Below the pieces are notes generated by a model, which saw nothing but the letters and a program-made list of their open reading frames with translations, had not been told where the DNA came from and searched no databases. 64,000 nucleotides of DNA, from NCBI GenBank assembly GCA_947095535.1, contig OX352773.1, positions 260,857,590-260,921,589 of the forward strand, given 5' to 3'. Shown here in pieces: positions 49,376-61,300 of the stretch (positions within the stretch are counted from its first letter, which is position 1; each line of letters opens with the position of its first letter). Made by a program: the position numbers and the translations under genes. This DNA is from Poecilobothrus nobilitatus (Eukaryota; Arthropoda; Insecta; Diptera; Dolichopodidae).

Positions 49376-50417
49376 TTAACAAGATTTCATCTCAGAAAAT
49401 TTTTTTTAAATGAAATTCTTTGTTTCAAATTAAAATAATATAATTAATTTTTGTTCTGTCGGTGCAGAAAAATTGATAGGAAAACCCGTATATACATATT
49501 ATATATATTTTTTTTCCTTTCCATTTCTTTAAAGAGCATCCAGTACTATGTCACTAATTATTCATATTACACTAAACTTTCATTTTTTTTCCATTATTTT
49601 CATTAAGTCGTTGACTACACGGCAATAGCTGACATTAACAAGATTACTAAAAGCATGTGCTTGATTTGTGTGCCATCTATTTTCTTTTCAAATGATATAA
49701 ACTACTGCTACATAAATTTGCTAATATTAAGTGTCACTTGAAACGGATTTGAACCAAGTCCTAATGTATTTATTATCTAATATATTATAGGTAGATAATA
49801 TTGTCCTCATCTGTTCTAATATGGTTCATATAAAAGAAAATATTGCTGTCTTCAGGCTACAGTATGTTACTTTTAACTAAATTTACATATGAATTCCACA
49901 AAATTTTATTTAAATGTACGAATACAATTCAAAGAATTATTATTTGATAACCATGATCCTCGAATCACGATCCACGTCAAAGAAATAGAAAAATAAGTGG
50001 GAAGAAGCTACAGATGCACCCTTAAACCAGTTTAACAGAAACTTTTAGAGCAAGATCCGGATATTCACACAATAGGTAAAATATTGATTCGACTTTCTCG
50101 GCATCGTTACATCCTACGTAAAAGTCATACGAAGGATACCTTAATCAGACAGTATCTCGTTAAAACCCCTGTCATATTACTGATATTACTTTTATACTTC
50201 AAATAAAATTAAATAAGCTTTTAAATTGAAAATGTGTGGTATGTAAATTTTCAGGGTAAGATAAGCATCTAAACTATTAAATTAGAATCTGTATTAAAAA
50301 AAAAAATAAATTTCTTTAATAAATATTTTTTATTTAAATTTTGTATTGCAATTTATAAATAAAATACTGATCGATTGGATCGAAAATACTGAAAGTTTAT
50401 TCGTAAGTAATTTTTAA
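49376..50417. other. AT-rich flank, nothing recognised
   Basis: No gene or repeat family identified. Confidence 0.5.
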
Positions 50418-50679
50418 TCAAAAAATAAAAAAGTTCTTGAAGAAATTGTACAATACAAACTAACTACTGCACCCACTGATAACTCTGACTCTGTAGTAAA
50501 TCTTAATACTAATACCAATAATAATAGCTATTACAGTGACAATGGGGTTGTCACCTTCAATTATTACCTCAAGCAAGAAGATGTTAAAAGTGAAGTTGGA
50601 TTTAGTCAGTAAGAATCTGACATTATCAACTTATCAAGAAGAAATTCTTGTTGTCTTTGGAAAATTTCCACCTCGCTAA
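50418..50679 (+). pseudogene. Coding-like remnant of unknown origin
   Basis: Frame 50418-50612 encodes 64 residues of mixed, protein-like composition (KKVLEEIVQYKLTTAPTDN near the start, NGVVTFNYYLKQEDVKSEV near the end), unlike the Lys/Phe/Ile noise elsewhere. At its stop a +1 shift gives a second protein-like run (50605-50676, LTLSTYQEEILVVFGKFPPR). This could be a frameshifted pseudogene fragment. Alternatively it is an exon ending at the good donor CA|GTAAGA (after 50608). I recognise no family and no convincing acceptor. Confidence 0.25.
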
Positions 50680-51249
50680 AGAAAAAATAATTCTTTCTAC
50701 TTAAGTGAAATATAAAAGTTTTTGATAAAGAGTAAAACAAAGTTATTTATCTTATTATCGTATAGGTGTGGCAACTGATCTTTTTTTCTAGATAAAACAC
50801 CGTATGACCTTACCAAAAGTTTTTCAACGAGAAACAAGGAACTGAAGTTCATCTGTACGCTGTTTTAAGGTGGCATGACACAGCTTATGGAAATTTTTCG
50901 AAAATGCATACGTCTCTACGTCCCGTGTATGGAGCGATTTCCCATCGCAAGTATTCGCGAAAATTTATAACTAATAATTAAGAAGAAAATATCCCTCCAA
51001 ATTTTCTTCTACATCTTCCATTATTCTTAAGTTTTCCCAAACCTCTTTCTACAAATATCCTAGCTGTATTCTACAAATAAACGGTGTGCTTTTTGGTTAA
51101 TGTTCAACACTATCTACCTATAAGAATTTTTGAGTAGACCCTCTGCATGACTTTGGATATTTTCCATCGTCCCTCATGAATAAAACAGTACTTTAATATA
51201 ATGTAACTATTTTTGTATCATTATTATATATTTGGAAAATTTTGATACA
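50680..51249. other. Flank, nothing recognised
   Basis: Slightly more GC-rich than its surroundings around 50860-50950 (for example GTCTCTACGTCCCGTGTATG). No family recognised. Confidence 0.4.
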
Positions 51250-51251
51250 AG

Positions 51252-51455
51252 TTTTTTTTTTTTTTTATTAGTGCATTTCTCTGCGACATAAATGTGAACA
51301 GGAAATTGCACAGCCTTCCTTTTTCAGGCGTGGCTGTTAATGTCGTATAAGGGTGAATAATTCTTACGACGTGTATGAGATTGGAACACATACTCCACAT
51401 ACTCGGTGTTTACAGCGTATTTTATACGTTCTTACCCACTAGGCCACCGAGATTC
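51252..51455 (-). mobile_element. tRNA-derived SINE, copy 4
   Basis: Minus strand: CTCGGTGGCCTAGTGGGTAA head, then CGTATAAAATACGCTG (hairpin), a decayed B box (TGTTCCAATCTC), body CCACGCCTGAAAAAGGAAGG and poly-A. Flanks GATACAAGTTT and GCTATAAGTTT may be a decayed target duplication. Confidence 0.82.
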
Positions 51456-52109
51456 CTTTTGCTATAAGTTTCCTTAATAAACATATTTATCATATTTAAT
51501 GCAAAATTATTGAATCCTAAATATGTAATTTAATTTAAAAATTTAACCGATAACCTTTTAAAATGCCACAAAAATTACCAAAATTGTATTTTACGCCTTT
51601 ACATCAAAAGTAATCAATATTTATAAAGAATTTTTCATTCCATATTAATTTCTTATAAAAGTCTTTTCTCAGATGTAAACATAACAAAAGTATTAGATAA
51701 ATCTGATTAGAAAAAACTGTGGTAATGAAAAATCATTGGTCACAGTTTCTTTTATCAGAAGATAGAAATAATTTTTTTCTGATTTAATATAAGAAAATTG
51801 AAAAAAAAGAAAAGATAGGTTTTATCAATAGCAATATTATTTTTTCTAAATAATAACTACCTATAAGACATTATGAAAAGAATTAACTACCCACAAATTA
51901 TTCATAATTTTCCATTGAACATGTTTGGAAATACTTTAAATGAACATCTAACATAAAAACGAATTCGAACAAAAAGATTAAATGTTATTAAAAAAAGTAC
52001 TTGGTTCCTTTATATATAGAACACTTCCTTTTTATTAATAATAATGTATAATGGGAAAAATATGGGAAAAACTTTTAATGAGAAACGAAAAAGATAAGAA
52101 GAGACGATT
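51456..52109. other. AT-rich flank, nothing recognised
   Basis: No gene or repeat family identified. Confidence 0.5.
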
Positions 52110-52480
52110 AAAAGCTAGTCATTTATTTTTACCGATCGCATACATGAATTTAAGGTAGGTGACTAGGTTAGGTAGGTACAATATTGTTTTCATACCAAAA
52201 ATTTGTATCCGAGATTTTTGGGAATATGCATTACTCCGGTGCATAGAAATATTAAAAGAACATTTTTAGTGTTATGTCTATGAGTGTGTTGGTGGGTATG
52301 TATGTGGGCACGTTTCATATTGAATGTTCACATTTCATATTATTCAGGTTTTGACGTTCATATTATTCAGGTTCAGGATTTATCAGCTTTGGGAGCAAAT
52401 CGAACAACCGCAAGTGGTAGTTTACTGTAGTGTAATTTTTAAGTTTTTTACGAATATTTCGTAACAGGAAAATATTATGG
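52110..52480 (-). repeat. Family C repeat, copy 2 (inverted)
   Basis: Plus strand begins TTTTTACCGATCGCATACAT, has AATTTGTATCCGAGATTTTT, AGCAAATCGAACAACCGCAA, and ends TTTTTTACGAATATTTCGTA. This is the reverse-complement order of 20640-21070. A 'TTCATATTATTCAGGTT' direct repeat occurs near 52313-52375. Confidence 0.65.
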
Positions 52481-54005
52481 GAAAGTCCAAATTTCGTACA
52501 TATTACAACATGCCATATGCATTATATGAAGATTTTTTTTTATTTTTTTATCTTTTTTATATCTCTAAAAATTTCTTTTAACATACGCATTGTTCCAATA
52601 TTGTCTTTAGGGACTCTGTTTGATTTTGTACTATTCCCTAACAAATCACTCAATCATCGACAGCTCTTGTATCCGTTTATTTCGTGTTATTAAAATTTAT
52701 TAATTTATCAATCAGTTCGGTGATTTGGTTAGTAAAATTTTGAAATACCCAATTGAAAAAATTAATTTGAATTTTATTCATGCTTGTACAAAAGTTGTCA
52801 GATATTTCAGCAATAATGTTAACTGAAACTCCCACGTATAATTCATTATGAAGACGTAATTTTTGACATCAACGAAATTATTTTATAATTTCTATAATTT
52901 AAATTTCTTACACATGTAAAGTGAAATTTATTCTATAGATACCTAAAAACACTTCATTAATCATTTCACGGTTGAAATATAATTTAAATTAAGATCATGA
53001 TTGAGTTTTTTTTCCTTTTTCTATATTATTTTAGGTTAATTTTGATTATAGAATAAAATTCATCAAAATTTTAATAGAAAATGCATCTTCAATAAAAAAT
53101 TTTAAGAATATCATAAGAAAAAATCAAATACAAAATGTGTAAAATTAAATATAAGATCAAAGCAATAAAAGATAAATTATTATCAAATCGAACATCCCAT
53201 TTTTTATGAATTCTTCTATTTTTTTGTAATCTTTTTAATAATTGGGATTAACGAATTTTCTCTAGCTTCTTGTGTTAATTTAATATAATATTTGGAAAGA
53301 TTTTTTTTTTCACATACACAACAATTTTAATTTTTTATTTCGAAGATGACAAATTTATGTGGTTAACGGTGAATAAGTGCAATAAATTTAATCTAAAACC
53401 CATTTAATTCATATACAGGGTGGACCTCTTTTATTCTTGTATATTTATTATTGTGTTTACATATTTGTATTTATTTACTTGTTTCGTAAGCAGGGATTTA
53501 TTACCTTAGATTCTTTAGATAATAGAGTCTAAAGTTATGTTTTTTTTTTATAATTTTAATTTAATTTACACAATATTTCAAAAACTACGCATTATCTCAA
53601 GAACCGAAGGAAATAAACTTCTCCCGCCTACATAACAAAATTTTTTTCGTTCTAGCCCAACAAATACTAATAAATAAATAATAAAATTTTGAGTGATTAC
53701 CTACCTATACTTATCTATAATATAATACACAAGATGTTGGCGAGACCTTGTCAACATATAAAAAAAAATATTTTATTTTTATAATAAACCACTCACACTG
53801 AATGTAAACTAAACTGGCAATGATGATATTTCTGTATGTATATATTTATTTAATAATTTAAATTATTAAAATTATCAGAGACACAAATCTTCGACTAAAA
53901 GTATTATCAGAAACACAAACTTTTACTTTAAAGTACTTTCGATACAAATTAAAAGCAAATTTTTAATTTTTAGTTTGTCCCCCACATCCATTATAAACTG
54001 GTCGC
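52481..54005. other. AT-rich flank, nothing recognised
   Basis: No gene or repeat family identified. Confidence 0.5.
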
Positions 54006-54011
54006 AGCGGT

Positions 54012-54068
54012 AAATTAAAAATAAATTATTTGGCAGTTCAAATTAAAAATAAATTATTTGGCATTTCT
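54012..54068 (+). repeat. Short tandem duplication
   Basis: AAATTAAAAATAAATTATTT followed by GGCA is present twice with a period of about 29 bp. Confidence 0.85.
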
Positions 54069-54234
54069 GTTGGCAGTTTTCAAATGCTTCTTTGTTTTGA
54101 AAAAAATAAAATAAATATACTCTTAATAAAATTAAAAGACTTGAAAGTGGAAAGAGCTAAGTTTATAGTAAGCCTCATTTTTATAATAAAAAAATAAAAG
54201 GCCGATTTTATTTTGATTTTGTTTTCACTATTAT

Positions 54235-55015
54235 AAAAACAGGTAAAAGCTTCGCAACAGACTTTAAAATAGTTTTGTTTATTTAGGTAGAAATTTTGAT
54301 TTTTTAAGCTGAATTTTTGATATAACATAAAATATTCGAATTTTTTTTATTAAATTAAAATTCGGCAGACTTAGCTAATTATATTTCATAACAGAAATCA
54401 GAAACTTACTAAATATTATAGAAATGGATATTTTTCTTTAAAAAAAAGAAAAAATAAAATAGAAAATATCATTTTAGAAGCCTTCTCTCAGATTCATAGA
54501 TTCATAATTTTGTACTAATTTATTATTAGACCATTAATAATATTGTTAGCCATGGAAAAAAATAACATTTGTTAGATAATATGACAATATAATCAGATCA
54601 GATATTATAGTCTTTGAAATTGCTTAGTATGGTGAATTCACGGACAAGATTTCACCGCCAGAGAAAAAATCGCTATGGTTTTATAAGATTAATTAAAAAG
54701 CTGCTAAAAACGACCGTCACAAGCGCCCGAAAATTTATGAAAAATTTATTAAAATTCATTATCTTTTATTAAATATACCAAAGACCTCTTCCTAAGTACA
54801 TTTAAATAAAATAAATTCAGCAAATTTTTTTCAAGCAAAAAAAAATAAACGCCAAAGACTTGAAAGTAGTTTTGTTAAATAAAGTTAAAATTTTTGATAT
54901 AATGTAGAAAAATTAAAAACTTTATTTTAATATAAAATTCGGCATATTTAGATAAATATTAAGTCATTACGAAAACACTAAGATTGATAGAAAATTTCGC
55001 GGCGAAAATTGCTGT
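54235..55015 (+). repeat. Diverged direct repeat pair, about 610 bp apart
   Basis: The segment with ACTTTAAAATAGTTTTGTTT...GATATAACATA...AAAATTCGGCAGACTTAG near 54255-54375 is echoed near 54855-54955 as ACTTGAAAGTAGTTTTGTTA...GATATAATGTA...AAAATTCGGCATATTTAG. Unknown family. Confidence 0.5.
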
Positions 55016-57186
55016 TTTTTTATTGACATAAAAATTTGTTTTTAAAGCTAAAGAAAAATAGAGTGTATAATTTTAAAAAATATTAATATTATTTCGATTA
55101 TTGGGACTGTTTTAAATATAACAAAAACAAATGTCGTAGCGGTTGGTGGGTGAATTCGAATTTCATAGCAAATGAAGATCGGGACAAGCTGATTTCTTCC
55201 AAAAATATTATATGGAAATAAAAGAAAAGGATGAAGAACATTTTTTGAAACTAACAAGAATGAATGTCTCTTCATTTGATTTACTATTTTAATCGAGGAA
55301 GTTAATTTTTCTTCAAATGACATACTATTATCTTAACCTATCTACAAATTGAATGTTAAAAAAATGGCATTAAAAATTGTTTTTGAATTTTAATGTAACA
55401 ATAATAACTATATTGATTTCGCCGCAATTTCGATTTGTGTGTTTCAAACAATTTTTAACATACCGCCACAAACATTTACCCTGAATGTGTTTTAGCTTAG
55501 GCCATTTTTTCTCAATGATTAAAAAAGTGTCAAAAATTACCGCCCCGAAAAAACGGCGAGAAAAAATTAACAAACTGTACCTAGCTTTATTTATACCTAG
55601 GTTACTCTATGTGTTTAGATTTGTTTTATTCATCACATCATCAAGTAAGTGATTCCAACATTTTTTTAAAAATAATCCAATAATTTTGGACGATTTATCA
55701 TTGTTTCTTTTGAAACTATTTGTCTTTAAAAATTTTTCGTTTTACGAGTAAATACTGTCTTATGGTATAAACGATTACTTAAGTTTCTATTTTATGTAAA
55801 TTCAAGTAATTAACTTTTATTTTTAGATACAAATTATTATGTATATGCCAAAAGAATTTTAAACTAAACCATTCAGAATATAATAGATGTTTATTTTATA
55901 TACTTGTATTTATATGTACATTATAGTAATTTATATGCACCATTAAATGTTAATCCATTAAATGTTAAGTTAGTATATAACTATTCCTGTTTTATATATT
56001 AACATTTACTTAGATGTTCATATGTGATTACAACTAAAGATAACTAATCCAAGTACCTAAATATTATTTATAACTACCTATAGATATTTACGTCACAGTA
56101 CCGTTTTAACCATTGCGACCAAAACGATTATATGGAAGATTCCCATCCCCAAACGCCAAAACAGAAAAAACAAAAGATATTTATGCCATATCCTTAATTT
56201 GAAGTTATATAAAGGTTATAAGTCGAGTATATTTAACATTTTTTTAGAATTTATAATTAAAAAAAAAACCAGATAAAATTGTGTTTTATGATTGTTACCT
56301 ATGTTTTGTTAGCTATTATTAGTAAAAGGCTAAAAGCATCATAAAAAATAATAAAACTTTGATGAACAACGAACTATAAAGTATATATTGAATGATTTAA
56401 AGATTTCTTTGAAAAATATACTGAAAAGTTTGATGAAATAAGTAGTTGAAATATAAATTAGATGTAATTAATTAAGGATAATTAAATTGTAAATAACTTT
56501 TTTATTTATTTATTTTTTTTTTGAATAATCTTTATTTTATAAATATACCCACAAAAAATGATTTGTTTAAATATACACCGTGAATGTTTAATTTTTAACT
56601 CTATATTCAAACAAAATATTATTTAAATGAATTCTATAAATAAATCTGTATTAAGTGTTATTGTTGTTTTCTTATTAGGTATGTACTTACATTATATAAA
56701 CAGACCAATTAATCTAATTAGAATGAATGTATCGTTGCATGTTTCGTATTCTGAAGGTGGATCATAATGAACATAAATAATGAAATAAAATACTTAAATA
56801 CTGTATATGATGTATATATGATGAAAATACTTAAATACTGTATAAAAAATTGAAAATATATGTAATTTTTGTACTAGATAATAGATGTCGCACGAACTAT
56901 TGTATTTCATTGTATTTTAAAATGTATGCAGCTTCAAATGAATAGTTTAGTAAAATCAATTATGCAATATATTAAATTATAATCTAATTAAAATCAAAAG
57001 GATTTTGATAATATCCTATAATATACAAGAAAAACTGAAGCTTTGAAAGAAAACAACAATTTTATTAAATATTTAACCATTTTACTTATTACAAATAATT
57101 TAGACCATCTTTTTATTATTTTTTAATATAATCGTAAATTTTATTATTAATATTATATAATTTAACAACAAAAGAACAACTCGGTC
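55016..57186. other. AT-rich flank, nothing recognised
   Basis: Short minus-strand frames at 55048-55573 show no known domain. Scattered GC words (CGCCGCAATTTCG, CCGCCCCGAAAA) may be element relics. Confidence 0.45.
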
Positions 57187-57372
57187 GTCAAAGAAGCGCT
57201 CGATTCGAATCCTCAGGGGAAAAGAAAAATGGGAGGGTCTAAAACTATATGGAGAGCAATAAGAAAATAAATCAAAGAAGCAGCAAAAATCTGGGCATAA
57301 ATTAAGGCATTAGCACAAAATAGTTTTAGATACAAAGGTTTTGTGGCAGTCTTATGCTCACCAAGAGAGTAG
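57187..57372 (+). mobile_element. Decayed non-LTR retrotransposon: ORF2 C-terminal tail
   Basis: One frame of 61 codons to TAG at 57370 with two internal TAA (57268, 57298). It reads VKEALDSNPQGKRKMGGSK, then TIWRAIRK, then IKALAQNSFRYKGFVAVLC. I recognise the common C-terminal pattern of animal non-LTR ORF2 proteins: 'AL.W.P.GKRK.GRPK.TWRR' followed by 'A..R..W...V.ALC'. A poly-A run begins 10 bp after the stop. It is only the last part of a dead copy, and the clade is not assigned. Confidence 0.78.
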
Positions 57373-57804
57373 AAGGGGCAAAAAAAAAATACAACTTAAC
57401 AATATCTTTTTATTGTAAGTCAAAATTAAAATATTTCTAAAAATAAAACTGAAAATGTATACAATAATTTCATTTAGTCTATCTATTAATCGCTCTATCT
57501 AGCAATCAGTGTAAAATAATCCAAATTTATTGTCAAATTATGACAATATAAATTAAAAGTGAGAATTTGGATAATTAAAAATTGAAATAAAAGTTTTACA
57601 TTAATAACAGTTTTTTATGAAAAAAAAAATTCAATTATTCAAAAATTACAATTTTTTAATAAAAAACTAATGTAAAAAGAATTCTTTAAGCCACTGCTTT
57701 ATATGGAAGCTGTTGATTATCTTTATTTTTAGAAACATATACCAACAATTATTTTTAACACCGTTATTTGGACAATTGTTAAAAATAAACCCGTCTTTCG
57801 AATT
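57373..57804. other. AT-rich flank, nothing recognised
   Basis: No gene or repeat family identified. Confidence 0.5.
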
Positions 57805-57847
57805 CCTCTATTTGATAGAGGGTGAACGATCCTCGTAACCCTCTATC
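57805..57847. repeat. Paired small inverted repeats
   Basis: CCTCTAT/ATAGAGG forms a 7-bp hairpin at 57805-57821. GATAGAGGGT (57814-57823) also pairs perfectly with ACCCTCTATC (57838-57847), so two mutually exclusive structures are possible. Confidence 0.85.
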
Positions 57848-57857
57848 TGATACAGGT

Positions 57858-57932
57858 TTACGAAGAAAGGTGAATTAATGAGATCTGATAGACTGAGTTT
57901 ATCACATCTCGTTAATTCACCTTTCTTCGTAA
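57858..57932. repeat. 75-bp near-perfect palindrome
   Basis: Centred on 57895 with 37-bp arms. Reading outward there is one true mismatch (57885/57905) and two G-T-type pairs (57891/57899 and 57879/57911). The loop is essentially absent. It begins directly after the smaller hairpins. Confidence 0.95.
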
Positions 57933-58198
57933 TCTTTAGGCAGGCCAATATCCCGTATATCACAAAGGAATTTTTGAAAATCTATTCACACATTTTCTTT
58001 ACAAAATGGTGTATATTATAATATATCAAATACTATAAGAATAAGGCGAAACCATTCTTATTCTTGTTTTTAGGAACAAATTAAATATAAATGTAAATAT
58101 ACAAATTTTTAATGTAAAAATTTTAAAGATGAATTTTAATGCCTTTAATAATTTTTTTTTTATGTAACTAATACCTTTTAAATAACATTTTAACAAAA

Positions 58199-58955
58199 AT
58201 AAGGAAGAGTGTATAGTAGATTGTGTCAACTATAGGATACCCGAACGAAATTATTATGATGTTTTCATGAAATTCCATATTCTTTTAGAAAATTTAAGTT
58301 ATTTTGCTTAAAAAAAGTGCTGAGATATATTTATGGAAATGTCGGAGTTGACAGCTACTCGATACTAACAGCTACTAACAGCTACTCGATCCAAATGCGT
58401 CAAACTAATTAAATTTTCCAGAAATTCTTAAAATAAAACTTGATCATTTTTTTACGAAATTTTAAATTTCTATAAAGATATAAACGTTATTTGAGTACTT
58501 TAAAAATTTCGAAATTTAAAATTTCGTAAAAGAAGGTCAAGTTTTATTGTAAGAACTAATTAGACTAAAGTTAGACTAATCAAATTTGCAGAAGTCGTTT
58601 TTATAAAATTCAAATTCTTTTGGGAAAAATTTTAAATTTCCAACTTATACAGACACCGAATTATGCTTATTAAAATAAAGGAGTTGTAAGGCAGCTACTG
58701 GAACCTGTTGGACGAACTTCCTTAATTTCAATAGCGAAACTAACAATTTTACAAATCAGAAATAATAAAAGTTTCATAATTTTAGCTCCATAATTTTTAA
58801 CCTATCGTACGGATAAACGGACAAATAAACATTGCTTAATCAACTTATAATTGAATCAGTATATATATAATATATACTTTGCCAAGAGACGGGATAGACT
58901 CTTTTAAGGTGTCACAAATGTAATGGCAAATTTATTATTGAACTGTGTTCATGTG
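58199..58955 (+). repeat. Family B repeat with internal fold-back
   Basis: Starts AAGGAAGAGTGTATAGTAGA then TGTGTCAACTATAGGATACC and ACGAAATTATTATG. Ends AAGGTGTCACAAATGTAATGG, AAATTTATTATTG and TGTTCATGTGG. An inverted repeat lies inside: arms at about 58432-58467 and 58511-58547 (ACGAAATTTTAAATTTC with its inverse). Confidence 0.72.
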
Positions 58956-59436
58956 GAAATAAAAACAACATTGAATTGTTAAATAAAAAGTGAAATAAAG
59001 AAAAGTATTTTTTTTTTTTTGTAATTTATTTTGAAAAAATGGATTTAAATAATCATTCATTTCAACAGCAACATTAAATAAAAAAAATTTTTAGGCATTT
59101 AATTTTTTTTTTTGTTGATTTAAAGATAAAAGGATAAAAGACGCCCAAATGATAAGTTATTACTCATCAGTTGTCTAAATGAATTTTCTTTTAAAAAATA
59201 TTGAATTTCATCTAATAAAAATTAAAATTAATTTTTTTTTTAATTGCTTTTTTGAAAAGATTTCTTTGCGATGAGATTTTTTTTACATAAATTTTTAAAT
59301 TTTATAGTGAATTTTAAAGATTTTTTTGTATTATAATTTAGCAAATACTTTAATTTATAAAATTCCATTTTACGCACTAAACATTTTCTTTTTACAAAGT
59401 ACGAAGTAGTTCTCAGGATATAATAAATTTGTCATT
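58956..59436. other. AT-rich spacer, nothing recognised
   Basis: No gene or repeat family identified. Confidence 0.5.
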
Positions 59437-61105
59437 ACGTTTGTGACACCTTAAAGTAGATGAAATAGATGGAGAAAAGTAAATAATGAATGCTGATAGA
59501 TATCATAAAAATATTAATTTTATTTTTAACAACTTTTTTTTGTAGTCCCAACCGTTACGGAGCTGCAGCTCCCCAAAGTTCGAAAAAGCTCTATATTTAA
59601 ATTCTTATAACCCAAGTTGTGTAAAGTATATCTTCAATTTGACAACGTCAAACGATTACTGCTTTTATTACCTTTAAAAGTATAATATACAACAAATATT
59701 TACTTGTAGAATACGGTGTCTTAATTTAGCGTAATGCGAAACTCAAATTTTGCAAAATCCTTGATTTCTTCTATCTTCTAAATGGTTTAAGTTAGAAACT
59801 TGAAATTTTGAGATAAGTTAGGTATGAGTCATTTCAGAAAATATTTTTATATCGCCCCCCGTTTCGGAGCTGTATGGGGTCAAAAACTATAAATTTCCTT
59901 ATTTTTAAACACCTGTAACTTAGGCACCTGTACACATTTTACTTCGGCAAGATATAAAAATTAAAGCTCGAGAGTAATATATTTTTACTTGTGTTAAAGG
60001 TTTCTTTTAATTATATAGGGTTAGTTACAAAGTTACAGCCCCCCACAATTGCAAAAAAGGCCTATTTTCAGATGTATATATCTCAGGCTCTGCGTAGTAG
60101 TTTTACAATCTAAAAACACTAGAAAACCGTAAATTTTGTTATCTTCATAAAGTAATATCAAAATTATGCAATATTTTGTAATTTACTAGTTAAATTTACC
60201 GTTATGTAAAAACCGCATTTTGCATGGAATTTCTTTTTTCATATCTCTGGCACTCCTTTAGATAGGAACCTAAAATTTGAAACAAGAAAGAACTTTTAGA
60301 ATTAGTATAAGTTCCCTTAGAATATTTTTTGTACCAGCCCCTGTTTAAGAGCTATTAGGGCAGAAAAATTGAAAATTTGCTCTTTTTAGGCATCTGTAAC
60401 TTAAGTACCTGTGCAAACTTTTCTTCGGTAAGTCATAAAAATTAAAGGTCCAGTATTGTATTCATATTTCCCTTGAACTCCTCTGCTTCTTGCTCAAACC
60501 GACAATAATTTTGTAAAAAGCAAAAGTTTCCTAGAGTTTGGGTAGCGTGTAAAAAAAAAATATATATTTTGTGTGTTAACGATTTTTCTTAGTTATATAA
60601 GGTTCCGGACTTACAGTCCCTCAAAATTCCAGAAAAGTTCTATTTTCACATTTTTTTTATTTATTTGTTTTTTATTTAATTGTTGAGGATGATGCGTAGT
60701 ACAAAAAAAATTAAATAAATAAAAAATATAACGGTTGCTTGAAGAATTTATATTTATGAGTGATATATTTAATGAGTGATATATAATACATATATATAGT
60801 ATAAATTATTATACATTTGCCGCTTAGTATTAAATGATATAATAGGCATATTTGGAAAAGTTTTGGATTGATAATTGTTATATGGAAGGTTAGAATCTGC
60901 TTTTGAAGAATGTATAAACATATAGTTTGAATATATGTACGACCCATTGTCCTAAAAAAAATAAAATTCTCCCAAATTATTTTAAAATACTAAAAAATTA
61001 AAAAAATAATATTATAAGCAGAGTGACAATCTATGAACATACTAACGGTTCCTACGGGTATCTAAGAGTTGACAAAGGCAACTGTATTCTTCCTCGTTTT
61101 TATAC
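59437..61105 (-). mobile_element. Long family B element with family-A-like core (copy BL2)
   Basis: Left end AAATTTGTCATTACGTTTGT then GACACCTTAAAG is the inverse of the family B 3' end. Right end CGGTTCCTACGGGTATCTAA, GAGTTGACAAAGGC and TTCCTCG is the inverse of its start. The core has CCCAACCGTTACGGAGCTGC, ATTTTGCAAAATCC, TAACTTAGGCACCTGTACA and CATAACGG-like modules. The distal block at 60680-60955 matches 23300-23600 of BL1. A segment near 60478-60545 (CTTGAACTCCTCTGCTTCTT) is absent from BL1 and may be an insertion. Confidence 0.75.
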
Positions 61106-61174
61106 ATTTTAATATATTGTAAAATATACCCATAACTCGTTGTAAATAAATTATGGAAGTAAAATAAATTTTAG

Positions 61175-61300
61175 TTTTTAGCACATTTTTCCAAAAAAAA
61201 ATAAAAAATTTGCTTATTAATTTCACTTTGTTCCTCCGTCCGTCTGTCTATTTTCAAAACTTCTACAAGAAAAAAACCATGCAATTTAAACCATCGATAC
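61175..61300 (-). repeat. Family A 3'-end fragment
   Basis: TTTTAGCACATTTTTCCAAA, ATTTCACTTTGTTCCTCCGT, CCGTCTGTCT and CAAAACTTCTACA are the inverse of the family A 3' end. The rest is missing. Confidence 0.72.

Noticed and set aside
54080..55573. Three short minus-strand frames
   Set aside because: No motifs, no splice continuity, within diverged repeats.
57197..57212. B-box-like GATTCGAATCC suggesting a tRNA or SINE
   Set aside because: No A box upstream, and the same bases are in frame with the retrotransposon ORF2 tail (LDSNPQGKRK).
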